Below are positions 17,892-29,876 of a stretch of 64,000 nt of DNA, piece by piece. A model generated the notes under the pieces. The model had not been told where the DNA came from, made no database searches, and saw nothing but the letters and a program-made list of their open reading frames with translations. The DNA comes from Ceratobasidium sp. AG-K (Eukaryota > Basidiomycota > Agaricomycetes > Cantharellales > Ceratobasidiaceae): NCBI GenBank assembly GCA_037039685.1, contig JAWNGF010000005.1:620001-684000 (forward strand), written 5' to 3'. The first letter of the stretch is position 1, and each line of letters starts with the position of its first letter. Position numbers and translations under genes: made by a program.

Positions 17892-20800
17892 AGTGTGCAG
17901 AAGAGGTTTAGTGCTTTAAGTGTGTAGAGCGAGTTGGAAAGTGAGCAAGTTTTGCAAGTTGTGTTGTCGTCCCGTCCTGCCCTTCCTTTAATACTTGTTG
18001 TTTTGTAGTTTGACGGTGTTGGGGCGTTTGGGAAATCCTTCAAGAACTTCCTCATTATTACTTTGAGGTGACCGAAATCCTCTGCCCGTTGTTCTGTGTC
18101 TTCTTTTTCATCATAACCCTTCCATCTAACCCTGTAGAACAGCCCGTCCTTTGTTTCCCTCCAGTCCACGATTTTCTCCACTTCATATTCTTCCTCTCCT
18201 TCTTTTGTTGCGATCGGTGGTGGTCGGGGTTGGTTTCTGTGGAAGTTTTCATCTTTTTTGTATGGACTAAGAAGATTGCTGTGGAACACAGGGTGTATTC
18301 TCATGGTTTTTGGAAGCTCCAATTCGTAGGCGTGACTTGATATGATTTTTTTGATCTTGAAAGGACCGTATTTCTTGTTGTCATGTTTCTTGCTGGGACG
18401 GTTTGTCTTTATGTTTTGTCCATAAAGCCAGACAAGGTCGTCCTCCTTGTATTTTGGTTGGTGTTCAACTGTGTCCTTTCTCCTGTGCCATTCCATTGCT
18501 GCTTTTGCTTTGTCCCATACTTCCTGCCAGTTGTTTGCTTTCTTATTTGCTTCAGGAATTGTGGTAACTTCTCTTAAGACATTCCATAGCGGCTCTCTGC
18601 CGTTGACAATCTTGAATGGGGTTTTTCCTGTGATCCCGTGTCGTTGGTTGTTGTAGCAGAATTCTGCGATAGGAAGCAGTTTGGACCAGTTGTCTTGCCT
18701 GTAGTTAACAAATGTGCGAAGCCATGCTTCTATCCACTGGTTTATTCGTTCCGTTATTCCGTCTGTTTGTGGATGATATGCCATGCTGAACGTCGGTGTT
18801 GTTCCGTTTTTTTGGAAGAGGGCCTTCAGGAACCTGCTGTTGAAAGTTGTTCCTCTGTCCGAAACTGTACTTCGTGGGAAGCCGTGTAATCTCCAAACGT
18901 TCTTCAGGAAAAGATTGGCAAGTTGATCCGCAGTTGATTCTTTGCAGGCTATGAAGTGTGCCATGCGGGAGAACCGATCTACTACTACTAGAATGCTGTC
19001 ATTGCCTTGTGATTTTGGGAGTTTTACGATGAAATCGTATGCAATATCCTCCCATGGACTGTTTGGGATTTCGAGTGCTTTCAGTGGTACTTGGCTTTTT
19101 GTTCCTTTCGCCCTTTGGCACTGCTCACAAGAGTCAACGTATTTGTTTACTGTTGCCTTAAGTCCAGGCCAGTAGTATTTTCTTGAGATTAGCTCTAGCG
19201 TTCGGGCTTGACCCTGGTGTCCTGCCATTGGTGCATTGTGGTGTAATCTGAGGATTTTTAGCCTAGTGTCCTTGTCTTCTGGCACGTAGATTCTCCCATC
19301 TATCCAGAGCAGGTCTTCCTCGAAGTTGTAGTTCCTAATTCCTTGTTGCACAGATCTGGGTAGGGTCTCCTTGTCTTTGCATAATTCTATGATCTTCCTG
19401 ATGCTCTCGTCTTTGGTTTGTGCTTCCCTAATGTCCGCAATGATGTCTGACTTGACTTCTCCAGCAAATCCTCTGAACTGTTCCTCCTTGATCATGATTT
19501 GCTCTGCTGTTGGTATTTCGCTATGATCCGCTCTTCTGGATAGTAGGTCTGGCTTTGTTGACATGTTCCCCGGACGGTAAACTATTTCAAAGTTGTAGGA
19601 AGCCAGGATTTGATGCCATCAAGCATGACGTCGGTTAAAAGTAGTTGCCTTCTTCCAGTATTGGAGGTTACGGTGATCGGTGTAGATTGTTATCGGTTCT
19701 CTTGTTCCTTCTAGATGCAATCGCCAGTGTTTTAGTGATTCCACAATTGCCATCAATTGCTTGTCGTGAACATCGTAGTTCATTTGTGCAGCGTTAAAGG
19801 ATTTTGATAGGAAAGCGATGGGATGTAAGTAACCGTCATCTTGTCTTTGCAAGAGTATTGATCCCATAGCGACGCCGCTTGCGTTGGTTTCCAATATGTA
19901 AGGTTTTGTTGGATCGGGATGTCGCAGTAATGGTTCCTTGCATATTTCCTTCTTCAGGTTATCAAATGCCTCCTGTTGTTCTGCTTCCCATTTCCATTTC
20001 TGGTCCTTCCTTGTTAGAACGGTTAAGGGTTTCGCCAGACCGCTAAAGTTTGGTACGAATCGCCTGTAAAAGTTTGCAAATCCTAGGAAGGCTTGGACCT
20101 GTTTGACTGTCCTTGGCTCCTTCCATTCCTTGATTGCTTTGACCTTTTCCTCTTGCATTGATATTCCTTCCTCGCTGATATTTATTCCTGTGTAGACAAG
20201 TTTCTTGACGAAAAATTCGCACTTTGGGAGTTTTGCAAAGAGGTTGTTGTCCAACAGGATTTTGAGTACCTTTCAAACATCCTCCACATGCTGGCTTCGG
20301 TCTTTGGAGAAAATTAATATGTCATCAATGTAGACAATGACACAGATGTCAATCAGGTCGTGGAAAATATGATTCATATATTGTTGGAATGTTGCCGGCG
20401 CGTTTTTCAATCCGAAGGGCATGACGATATATTTGAATAGGCCTTCCTTGGTTCGGAATGCTGTTTTCCATTTGTTTCCTTCTTTAACTCGGATGTTGTT
20501 GAACCCCATATGCAAGTCTATTTTAGAAAAGATTTTTGCGTCCTTGATCTTGTCAAGGAGATCTTCCATTAGTGGCATAGGGAAGCGGTCGTCTTTTGTT
20601 ATTTCGTTGATCGGGCCGAAGTGTTGAACCAACCTGAGCTCTGGAGGTTTTTCCGGGTCCTTTGGGTCTTGTCCCTTTTTGACAAAGAAGGTTGCTGCGG
20701 CTACTGGTGACTTGCTTGGTCGGATTTTGCCTGCCGCTAGTTCCTCATCTAGGTACTTTCTGAGGGCTATGGATTCTGCGGGTGAGAGTGGGATTGGCCT

Positions 20801-21387
20801 AGCCGGTTTAGGTAGTTCTGCTCCTTCCACCAGATCGATGCAACAGTCGTATGGACAATGGTCCGGTATCCGTTTAAATTTTTCCTCGCTAAAGACTTCT
20901 GCATAATCTTTGAATTCTTTGGGTATGTCTTTGATTTCTGCGGCTTTTCCAAGGATGTTGTCTGGTCGCCAGGAAATTTCTTTTGATAGCCAATCGATTA
21001 TTGGATTGGCTTCCTCTAGCCATTCTAACCCCAGAATCAAGTGTGTATCCCCGGTAGGCATGGCAAAGAAGTTTTGCTTGAAGTTTTTCCCATGTAACTC
21101 AAATTCCAGATTTGCTTTGAATCGGATTTGATGTGACAGTTCCTTCCCTTGGATTCCAATTATTTTTCTAGGTGTTGGCAGTTCAATTAGAGCCACATTG
21201 TTTCTTCGTGCGCAAGTGATGTCGATGAAGTTCCTTGATGCTCCCGAGTCGATGAGGGTAGCGATGGGTTCCATGATTCCAGTAATATTCGTGTAGACAA
21301 TTGTTGATTTGCTGGTAGCTCTAAGGTACATTGTTTCCATTACTGGTTTGTTGGTCTCTCCACACACGGTTAGAGGGAGACCTCGCC
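17504..21387 (-). pseudogene. A3 pol, single frame with two TGA codons
   Basis: Protease DSGASRNF (near 21250), RT with YIDD (near 20320), RNase H (ETNAS; TDH kept), integrase (HHCC and DDE), chromodomain EYEVEKIVDW...RWKGY near 18190-18110. All blocks share one frame. Stops at 20273-20275 and 19619-19621 interrupt it. The open frame continues over ORF3 to 17504. Few lesions suggest moderately recent loss. Confidence 0.9.
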
Positions 21388-23367
21388 TTTTCCTGACTCG
21401 GATTCCTCTTCTATTTTTCCTTCCCTTCCCTTGAGGTTAGGTTCCTCCTTTTTCCATTCCTTCTCCGGGCATTTGGCAAGCATATGTTTGTCTGATCCGC
21501 ATTTCAGGCAGCGTCTTGAGGAAATCCTAGCTTTGTAAACCTTGTCTGGAAGTCTTTTTGTGGAGCTAGAGGATGCTGTTACCGTCTTCCTCCCTGTCGT
21601 GTTCTTGATTGCTTGTAGTTTCTGATCAATAGAGATTGCGATTGATATCCATTGGTCAAGGGATAGTTCTCATTCTGTTCCATCTTTGTTGATCAGGGTT
21701 AGTTCGAAACGAGCCAGTTCGGTTTTGACTTCGGGCTTCAACCCTTCCTTGAATTGGTTGATCAGAGCTTCCTGTCCCCAGTTTACGTCTACCAGAAGGT
21801 ATCGGAATTCCGAAGCATAGTTTGCTACTGAGTTGGTCTGTTTGCATTTTCGGATGTCCGATTCGGCTTTAGCTTTTTTGTTAGGGTCGCTGAACTGTTC
21901 CATGAAGTGTGCTTTGAAATTCTCCCATGAGGCGAGATTCTGGTTATTTCCTCCTTGGTTAAGCGATCGTAAGAGTACTTGTGCCCAATGGGTGGCGGCT
22001 TTGTTCTTGGATTTGAAGTTTGCTAGGGCTTCGCGGATCCTTTCTTTGTCGGAAGTGTATTGATCGCCTAGACGTACAAAGTAACTCTCCATTTGTGTAA
22101 TGAACATTTCAGCGCCTTCTCCTTTCTTTCTGTTGAAGGCTTCCGGACAAGTAACCTTGGGATGACGCGGTCCACTACCGACGTTTGGGTTCTCGGTTAG
22201 TCGTTGGATTCTTAGTTCTAAGTCGTCGATCCTGGTAGATTCCGCGTCTGGATGTGGTGGAGAATTTGATCGCCTAGACGGGATCCCGTGCAGGGATGCT
22301 TCGTCCATTTCTTCTCGCATGTTGTTAATGGTTTCCTGGACTTCAGTGATTTTGGCCGTGAAGGAAGTTCCTTCCTGTCGTAAGGTTTCTAGTCCTTGTG
22401 TTACTGCTTTGTTCCATTCGAGTTGCCCTTGTCTGGTAGTGTTGAGTTCTTCGCGCACATTGTTCACGAGTCCTTGAGTGTTGGTAACCTCATTTCGAAG
22501 GCGGGTTACGTCTTGACCGACTAGAAAAGAATTATGTTCGCCATTTCTAGCCGCGTTCAGAATGTCCGTCAAGGTGCCTTGTAGGGTGTTGATGGAGTCG
22601 TTAAAGATTTGCTGGTTGTTTGCCAGGACTTGTGTGGCTTGTTCTAGGCCACCAAGCCTTCGATCGATAGTGACTCTCATCCCGTCTATGACCCTAAGGA
22701 CAGCGTTGTGTCTTCCTTCTAGAAGATCGTTCAGATCGTCTAGATTACTGATTACGGTCCTCCTGCTGGAGCTGGAACTTGAACTTGAGCTTCCTGGATC
22801 ACCGGCGTTTTGTTGTACCGGAGCTAATTGTTCGGAGTAACCCTGTGGAACATATGGTGGTGCTGGAATCGCTGGTGTGACTGGCTGGGAAGCCATTGGA
22901 ATTGGTCCCGCGTTGGTGATGGTTCCTCCAATTTGAGGGACTGTAGGAGCATTGGAAATGTGTGGTGTAGGGGGAGGTCTAATGGGAGCGAGCGACACGC
23001 CCCCATGAGCTTCGGGTTGGGGAGAAAAGAATTGTCTCCTAGGCCTTAGTGGCCACAAGGGACGCGATGGCCCTGGACTTCCGGTCAAAATACGAATTAC
23101 AGCTGGAGTGGGATCATTTGTAAGATCTCCCAGTTCTCTATTCGTGATAGTGGGTTATTCTTCTTGTACCGTTGTTATGTCGGCAATGCCGAAAGATCCC
23201 GGCATTGATATTTGACTTTGAGGACGTGATCGGATAGGTCCTCCCGCTGGAGCTTGTGCGATATCTTGTTTGTTTAGTGATCCTGTGGGCCTTGCGGCTC
23301 GACTGGGTCCTCTTCTTGTTGATATAGTGGATGAGGGACGTGATCCTCCGTCTTCTTGAATAGACAT
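21370..23367 (-). pseudogene. A3 gag, single frame with two stops
   Basis: From ATG 23367 (MSIQEDGGSRPSS) to TAA 21370-21372, one frame of 1998 nt, interrupted at 23155-23157 (TAA) and 21670-21672 (TGA, where A2 has CGG). Zinc knuckle CLKCGSDKHMLAKC near the C-terminus differs from A2 in the spacer residues. Confidence 0.88.
21388..21394 (-). other. A3 degraded frameshift site AGGAAAA
   Basis: Same position as the A2 heptamer but the first G is A, so it no longer fits X XXY YYZ. Confidence 0.6.
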
Positions 23368-23382
23368 GTTTGTATGTTGTTA

Positions 23383-23394
23383 AGCTTGTTTTGT
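23383..23394 (-). other. A3 primer-binding site, self-priming type
   Basis: ACAAAACAAGCT on the coding strand, 2 nt from the LTR, as in A2. Confidence 0.7.
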
Positions 23395-23396
23395 AA

Positions 23397-23866
23397 TGTC
23401 ATAAGCTTCTTCTTGGTGGCTATGAGACAAGCCGTGATGGAGAGTGGACGGCACTTAAGACCTAAGTGACCTCTTGAACCGCAACACACTTAAGTGTCTG
23501 TAGGCTCTTGAGGGTAGGGGTGGTTCAAAGTGTCACTCAAAGGGGATGTTTGACGAGACAAAACAAGCTGGGTTTACCAGGCTTGTTGGTCCTCTATATA
23601 TAATCAAGAAGTGGCCAAGTCATACAAAGCGTAGCCACATGAGTCAGAGCAGTCAACCAGTCAGGAGTGTCCATGTGAGTCATGCTGTATAAACAGACAT
23701 GACTCCTACAAAGCACAGCCGCATTACACAGTGTAACACATAACCACAAGAAGGTGGCAACGCGGCGCAGGAAACAACAAACAACGTACAAACAGGATGA
23801 CAGACACAAGCAACAAGAGAGGATGAGACGTAGGCGAGTCCGATGGCGAGAGCATGGCTCACGACA
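23397..23866 (-). repeat. A3 5' LTR (470 bp)
   Basis: On + TGTCATAAGC to CTCACGACA. The third base pair after TGT differs from the other LTR (CG versus CA). Confidence 0.95.
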
Positions 23867-25786
23867 CGGCAGCACCAGTTGTCACCTTCCATGGGGAAAG
23901 TGTGATTAGCCCAAGAGCTGTGCAAGTGATTAGGATACCAGCACCACTTAGGAACGCAACTCCAGGACCATCCAACACAGGGCAAATGCCACTACCAGAA
24001 GAAGGAAACACCAGAACAACAGGGACTAGACACCCCTTAGCATTTCCTGATTTCGGGGCAGAATTCCCACCCCCTATGGCTACCCCAAGTTTCACTCCTG
24101 CTTTCATGCCGCCAGTAGTAGAAGTTCCTAGAACTCACAGTGCTCTGAGTGTGCCATCAACCTTCCAATCACAAGGAAGCATTGAGACAATTTTGAAGGA
24201 TGAGAGACTGAGGCAGGAACTTCTGGAAGAAAGCAGGGAAGGAAACCCAATTCAAACCCTGGAAAGGATCTTCAACACCCTCCAGGTCCAATATCAACAA
24301 AAAAATGCAGTCCAAGCCCTTAGAATTGAAGGATCGGAAAGGCAATGGGATTTACAGACCCAAGAAGCAACAAATATGATGCAACAAATTGAGTGCATTG
24401 CTTCAAGAACAGAGGACAGAGTCAACACCTTCTATGAAAGGCTTAGAAACATAGATCGCGTCCAACAGCAAGCCCTTGAAATCTTTGAACAATCTCTTGA
24501 AAATTTTGAACAAATCAACAACAGAATGGACAAATTTGACTGCCTGATGAACCAAACCTTGCAGGGACAAACTCAGCGCATTACACGTATTGAAGCAAAC
24601 CTAGGAAGGATGGCAGAAGGGATGAGAAACATGACCATTACTCTTGGGAGAATTAATGAGGAAGTCACCCACAGATTCCAAGATCAGACCACTAGGATGC
24701 AAGAAGTCCACCTATGGACAAGGGAAACATTTGATCTTCTTGAGCAAATTGGTGCTGATGCCCAAGCAGAATCCGAACACTGGAAGGAGGAGTCACAACA
24801 AACCTCTGTTGATATCCCACAACAAAGACAGCCACCTCCTCATCTGCCACAGGGACAACAATCACCCTCATTTGAGATACAAGGGCAATCCAGGTATCAA
24901 ATCAGGGATGAAGGAAGAACCTTTATCATTCAAACAAATCAAGGAGGCAACAGGGAAACTCAGGACCACACATCAAAATGCCAAAGGCATTTGAGGGATC
25001 CAGAGGAACAGCAGCTGAAACCTTCCTTGCAAGAATGAAGGCCTATTTCTGATTGAACCCTACCCAGTATGACATGGATGAACAATGCATTGTTGCAGTT
25101 TTGATGAACATGGCAGAAGGCCCTGCTGAAATTGGGCACAGCTGGTCCTGAATAGGTACAACAACAACCTAGACCACCCATGGCTAGACTCATGGGAAGC
25201 TTTCCAGGAAGCCTACAACAGACGATGGAGCAACCCCAGCAAAAAGGTTCAAGCTGAACAAGGGATTCAACAACTATACCCAAACAAGAGTGTATCTAAA
25301 TACGTCTCCGACTTCTGACTTCTTTCCCAAGAACTCGACTGGAACAATGTGGCCCTATCAGCACAATTCAGACAAGGCCTGAACCGCTTCATCAAAGCAG
25401 AACTCGTTTGCAAAGAACTTAGGGATAGAGCAGGAACAGAACAACAAGACCTTGAAGGATGGATCAACATTGCCCTACAAGCAGAAGAAATCAACAAACT
25501 GACCAATCCGGTTAGCACAAGGAAGAAGAACAAACAATAAACCCAAGCAGAGGGTTCCAGGACCACAAAAATAAAGGGGGACTTGGTCCCAAAAGCAGAA
25601 AAGAAACACTGAAGGGAAATCAACCTTTGCATCAAATGCAGAGAAGCAGGACACAATCTTGCTGACTGCACAAAGCAGTGGGCCTACAAGGACAAAGGAA
25701 AGCAGCTGATGAAAGGAAAAGCCGCAGAGGTCAAGGATGAGAAAATGAACAAGAACGGATCCACTGATTCCGACTTGGAAAACTAG
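23867..25786 (+). pseudogene. D gag, main part
   Basis: Open from 23867 to 25038 (APVVTFHGESV...), then a frame change and stops near 25051, 25149 and 25317 before the gag TAG at 25784-25786. Contains a long Gln/Glu-rich helical region (about 24180-24760), a capsid-like core (FLARMKAYF, then the region 25180-25540), and a zinc knuckle CIKCREAGHNLADC at about 25629-25670. Pol follows in the -1 frame, but the junction lacks a canonical slippery heptamer. Confidence 0.8.
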
Positions 25787-25803
25787 ATGGGCATCTCTCC
25801 ACT

Positions 25804-26155
25804 GTGTGTGAGGATGCCCCAATATCCTCTCTGCAAAATGTATACTATTGCAAAGCTACAAATAAAACACCCCTGGTATACACAACTGCAGAGGGAATCA
25901 CAGAAAAAATCTCAACTCTCATTGACTCCGGCTCTTCTAGAAACTTTATTAACCTGAACTTTGCCAGGGAAAAAACAACATCGCTTTGACCAAGTTACAA
26001 AGCCCCAGAAGCATCAAAACCATTGATGGAAAAACACAAAAAGACCAAATCCAGTACAGATGCAAACTGAAATTTGATCTAGAAGGAAGGACCTTCAACC
26101 AAAAATTCTATGTCATGAACACCAGGACACAACCCATGATACTGGGCATGCCATG
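25804..26155 (+). pseudogene. D pol, protease piece
   Basis: Begins as CEDAPISSLQN and contains the aspartic protease motif TLIDSGSSRNF near 25915-25947. A frame change at ~25985 is followed by KFDLEGRTFNQKFYVM and PMILGMP, where A4 interrupts; the protein resumes at 48270 with WLKETNPEISW. Confidence 0.85.
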
Positions 26156-26623
26156 TGTTGCAAGCCAGCTCTCTCCTTCCAGCTTGTCTTGCGTCTCGCC
26201 TATCTGCTCTTGTGTTTGTTGTTTTGTTTGTCTGTTGTTTGTTCTTTCCTGTGCTGCATTGCCATGTTCTTGTGGTTGTTCTGTTACTTTGTGTAACGTG
26301 GCTGTGCTTTGTATGAGTCATGTCTGCTTGCGCAGCATGACTCACTTGGACGCTCCTGACTGGCTTGTATGTATGACTTGTGTGGCTGTGTCTTGTATGA
26401 CTCAGTCTCTTTCTGAATATATATAGAGGACCAACAAGCCTGGTAACCCCAGCTTGTTTTGTCTCGCCAAAACATCCCCTTTGAGTGACTCTTTGAACCA
26501 CCCCTACCCTTAAGAGTCTACAGCCACTTAAGTGTGGTGCGATTCAAGAGGTCTCTTAGGTCTTAGTGCCGTCCACTCTCCATTGCGGCTTGTCTCATAG
26601 CCACCAAGAAGTAGCTTACGACA
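26156..26623 (+). repeat. A4 5' LTR (468 bp)
   Basis: TGTTGCAAGC to CTTACGACA. TATA-like ATATATATAG near 26418. Segment AGCTTGTTTTGT at 26451-26462 pairs perfectly with the primer site. Confidence 0.95.
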
Positions 26624-26625
26624 TT

Positions 26626-26637
26626 ACAAAACAAGCT
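26626..26637 (+). other. A4 primer-binding site, self-priming type
   Basis: ACAAAACAAGCT, 2 nt after the LTR; 12 of 12 complementary to 26451-26462. Confidence 0.75.
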
Positions 26638-26644
26638 TCACACC

Positions 26645-28520
26645 ATGTCCACAAACAACTCAACACCTGTTGAACAAGGATTACATGAAGACTTGGTCTC
26701 AAAACCCGCATCCACCACAAGCATACGAAGAGGTCCTAGTAGAGCAGCTAGACCAGCCTCATCACTCAGCAAAAAGCGCACTCGCACACACACAAGCAGG
26801 GGGTCCAACCTCATCAAGAGTTCCTAGCCAAAGCACAGTACCAGGAACATTCCAACCAGAAGTATCATTAGTCAAAGAGCACCCTCAGGGGGAAAATCAA
26901 GAACCTGGAGACAAAACTTATGTACGGGAACCTGAAGCAATCACCATTACGTCCGACGGAAGAATGCCTTGTCAAGGATTTGGGTTTGGCTATTTTTCTC
27001 CCCAACCCAAATCCCACGGAGGAGTCTCCCTAGTTCTGATTTGCCTGCCACCCACACCACAGGTCCCACGCATCTCGGGAACAATCACCAACATAGGACC
27101 CATTCCTTTGTCCTTACCTGAGAGACTGCAACCACTGGTTACCCCAGCAGCAGGACCCTCCGCTGACCTACAACCTAGTAGCAATAGTTTTTCTAGTACA
27201 CAAAGAACTGCCATCCAGAGCTTGGACAAACTAGACAACCTTCTGATCAGATGCCACAATGCAACTCTAAGAGTCATCAAGGGACTAAGAATTGGTCTTA
27301 CACAGAGAATCACTGGGCTAGAACAACAAGCCAGAGTCTAGCAAACAACCAAGAAATTTTCAACCACATGATCAGGGGAATACAACAGTCCCTTACAGAT
27401 ATTCCTAATTCCGCCTGTAATGCCGAACATATCACCTACCTCACAGGAAGAGAGGTGGACACCGTCTGGAACAAAGTCACAAACACTCAAGGACTCGTAA
27501 CAAATGTACAACAAGACATTGACACTACACGCCAAGGACAGCTTCAGTGGAACAAAGCAGTAACTCAACAAATCAAGCAAGTTAGGGAAGGATTCACAAT
27601 GTTGGACGATCGAGTTGCAACCATGGAACAATCCATTAGCAACCTAAGGGAAGAGGTCAACAAAGCCTCACTACACACACCCAGCAATCAATCCGCACCA
27701 GAAGCCAAATCTACAAGAATCAATGATCTAGAGCAAAGACTCCAGCGCCTGCTCAACTCCCAAGACGGAAGCTCACCAAGACGCCCCAAGGTCACTAGAC
27801 CAGAAGCATTCAATGGCAAAAAAGGAGAAGGAGCAGAAATGTTCATCACTCAAATGGAAAGTTACTTCCTCAGGCTGGGCGACCAATACAGTTCTGGACA
27901 AGAATGGATTAGAGAAGCATTGGCAAATTTCAAATCAGACAACCGGTCTGCTACCCATTGGGCACAGGTGTTACTCCAATCCATGAACAATGGAGTCCCG
28001 GACCCAACCTTATGTCATGGGAAACATTCAAAACACACTTCATGGAACAGTTCAGTTATCCAAACAAGAAAGCTAAAGCAGAGGCCGATATCTGGAAATG
28101 CAAGCAGAACAACTCAGCAGCAAATTATGCAACAGAGTTCTGCTTCCATATGGTTGATGTAAATTGGGGAGAAGAAGTGCTTATCCACCAATTCAAGGAA
28201 GGACTCAAGCCAGAAATCAAAACAGAATTGGCACGATTTGAACTCTCCCTCATCAACAAGGACGGAACCAAAAGGCGTCTTAACCTTAATCAATGGATAA
28301 CCCTGGCAATCTCCATTGATCAAAAACTACAGCAGATCATGTCTTCCACTGGAAAGAGGACAGCCCAATCAACCACTACCCCGGCCAGACCTTGACAAAA
28401 CGGTTGCCAGACAAAGTATACAAGGCAAGAATAGTGTCAAATCGATGTCTGAAATGCGGCCAAGAAGGACACCATTCACTCAAATGCGTGTCCAAGGAAT
28501 GGATAACAACCAAACCCAAC
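26645..28520 (+). pseudogene. A4 gag, main part
   Basis: ATG 26645 (MSTNNSTPVEQ), closely related to A1 gag. A frame change in the run of A near 26777 and another near 27339 break it; further changes occur near 27997. The zinc knuckle (CLKCGQEGHHSLKC) is near 28446-28487. Cut by A5 at 28521; the last codons lie at 35922-35981. Confidence 0.85.
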
Positions 28521-28981
28521 TGTTGTAAGCTTCTTGTTGGTGGCTATGAGACAAGCCACAATGGAGAGTGGACGGCACTAAGACCTAAGAGACCTCTTGA
28601 ATCACACCACACTTAAGTGGCTGTAGACTCTTAAGGGTAGGGGTGGTTCAAAGAGTCACTCAAAGGGGATGTTTTGACAAGACAAAACAAGCTGGGGTTA
28701 CCAGGCTTGTTGGTCCTCTATATATATTCAAAAGGCAACCAAGTCATACAAGACGCAGCCACAACAAGTCATACATACAAGCCAGTCAGGAGTGTCCCAA
28801 GTGAGTCATGCTGCGCAGGCAGTCATGACTCATACAAAAGCACAGCCGTGTTACACAGTGTAACAGAAACAACCACAAGAAGGTGGCAATGCGGCAAACA
28901 GAAACACGACACAAGGCAAGAGGCAAAGAACAAGCGGGCAAGACAACAGACAAGTCTGATGGAGGGAGCTGGCTCACAACA
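28521..28981 (-). repeat. A5 3' LTR (461 bp)
   Basis: On + TGTTGTAAGC to CTCACAACA. Polypurine tract on the coding strand follows at about 28985-28997 (run of seven G). Confidence 0.93.
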
Positions 28982-29026
28982 TTACTCTACCCCCCCAAGA
29001 TTCCATCTAGGGGACCTGGATGGGCT

Positions 29027-29794
29027 TTACTGGATATTGCAAGCTTTGCCCTCGGCGAGCAACTGCTCTTCTACACCCTCGTCCTCCTTGAAGGTCAAAT
29101 CGATGGGGTTGAACACAGTGTTCCCCGGTTTGTCCAAGAACTTCTCCCACTCTTCCCAAGTTTCCCTCCTTTGTCCTGTCTGCCTTTGACCAGTCCAAAA
29201 CTCTCTCCTGCTCTTCCACAAAGTCCTTATCCCATGTCCCGCACATCACCCTCTACCTCCTTCCATTGTGACACATCCACATCCTTCTCCTGCCACCAAT
29301 ATGGTTTTCCATTCAAACTTCTCCCTTTGGTATTGTCCCCTTTCCATCCTCCAGTCCGCCAAGTCCTTCTCAAAGTTTGCATCCCACTGGTCGTTCCAAC
29401 AAGGCCTCAAAGATGGTGGCCTTCCCTTGTATCCTGGGACCCATTCGCTGCTGTAGGCCCCTTCTTGGCCCCATTCCACCACTCCAAGCATGTGAGTGGA
29501 CAACAGTACCACCTCTGATACTTGAAAGGCAGCGCATCCTCAGCACACAAATATGTCCTTTCACTGTAGCTGCATCCGGGTTGGCCATTTCTTTCCCACC
29601 CATTGGAACTTGCCCAGGTCTGAGTGGAGCACATCATCCAATGTGCAGAATTGCATGCGTCCCGGACTTTGCTGGGACCATTTGGAGACGTAGAGGGTGG
29701 CTACTGAGTCCAGGATGTGTGCTGTCTGGAAGGCTGGTCCTGCAAGGACACGGATGAGCTGGTTGGTGATAGTGGAGCGGGTGATGGCCAGCAT
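29027..29794 (-). pseudogene. A5 ORF3, broken
   Basis: From ATG 29794 (MLAITRSTITNQL). A stop at 29561-29563 and frame changes interrupt it. The C-terminal part (29027-29221) still encodes NPIDLTFKEDEGVEE. Confidence 0.75.
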
Positions 29795-29876
29795 TGTAAG
29801 ATCCAGTGAAGGTTTAGAGCAAAAAGGTTGTAGTTGGAGGATGATAACAAGCAAGCTTTGCAGATGGTGTTATTGA

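Larger units (their letters stand above)
16642..23866 (-). mobile_element. A3: family A element inserted in D gag
   Basis: LTRs 16642-17111 and 23397-23866 (470 bp each, about a dozen differences, nearly all transitions at CpG). Flanks CAGCA (16637-16641) and CGGCA (23867-23871) are an imperfect target duplication differing by one CG/CA change. Gag and pol keep their frames and are broken only by a few stop codons. Confidence 0.95.

Noticed and set aside
18065..18340. Plus-strand open frames opposite A3 and A2 pol
   Set aside because: Shadows of the minus-strand pol; low-complexity composition and no domain.
3788..23866. A2 and A3 as an assembly duplication of one locus
   Set aside because: They differ throughout in gag, pol and LTR length (455 versus 470 bp) and have different target duplications.
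23854..25038. A seemingly independent host gene of 394 codons
   Set aside because: Its first codons come from the A3 LTR; the rest is D gag, followed by a zinc knuckle, protease and RT in order.
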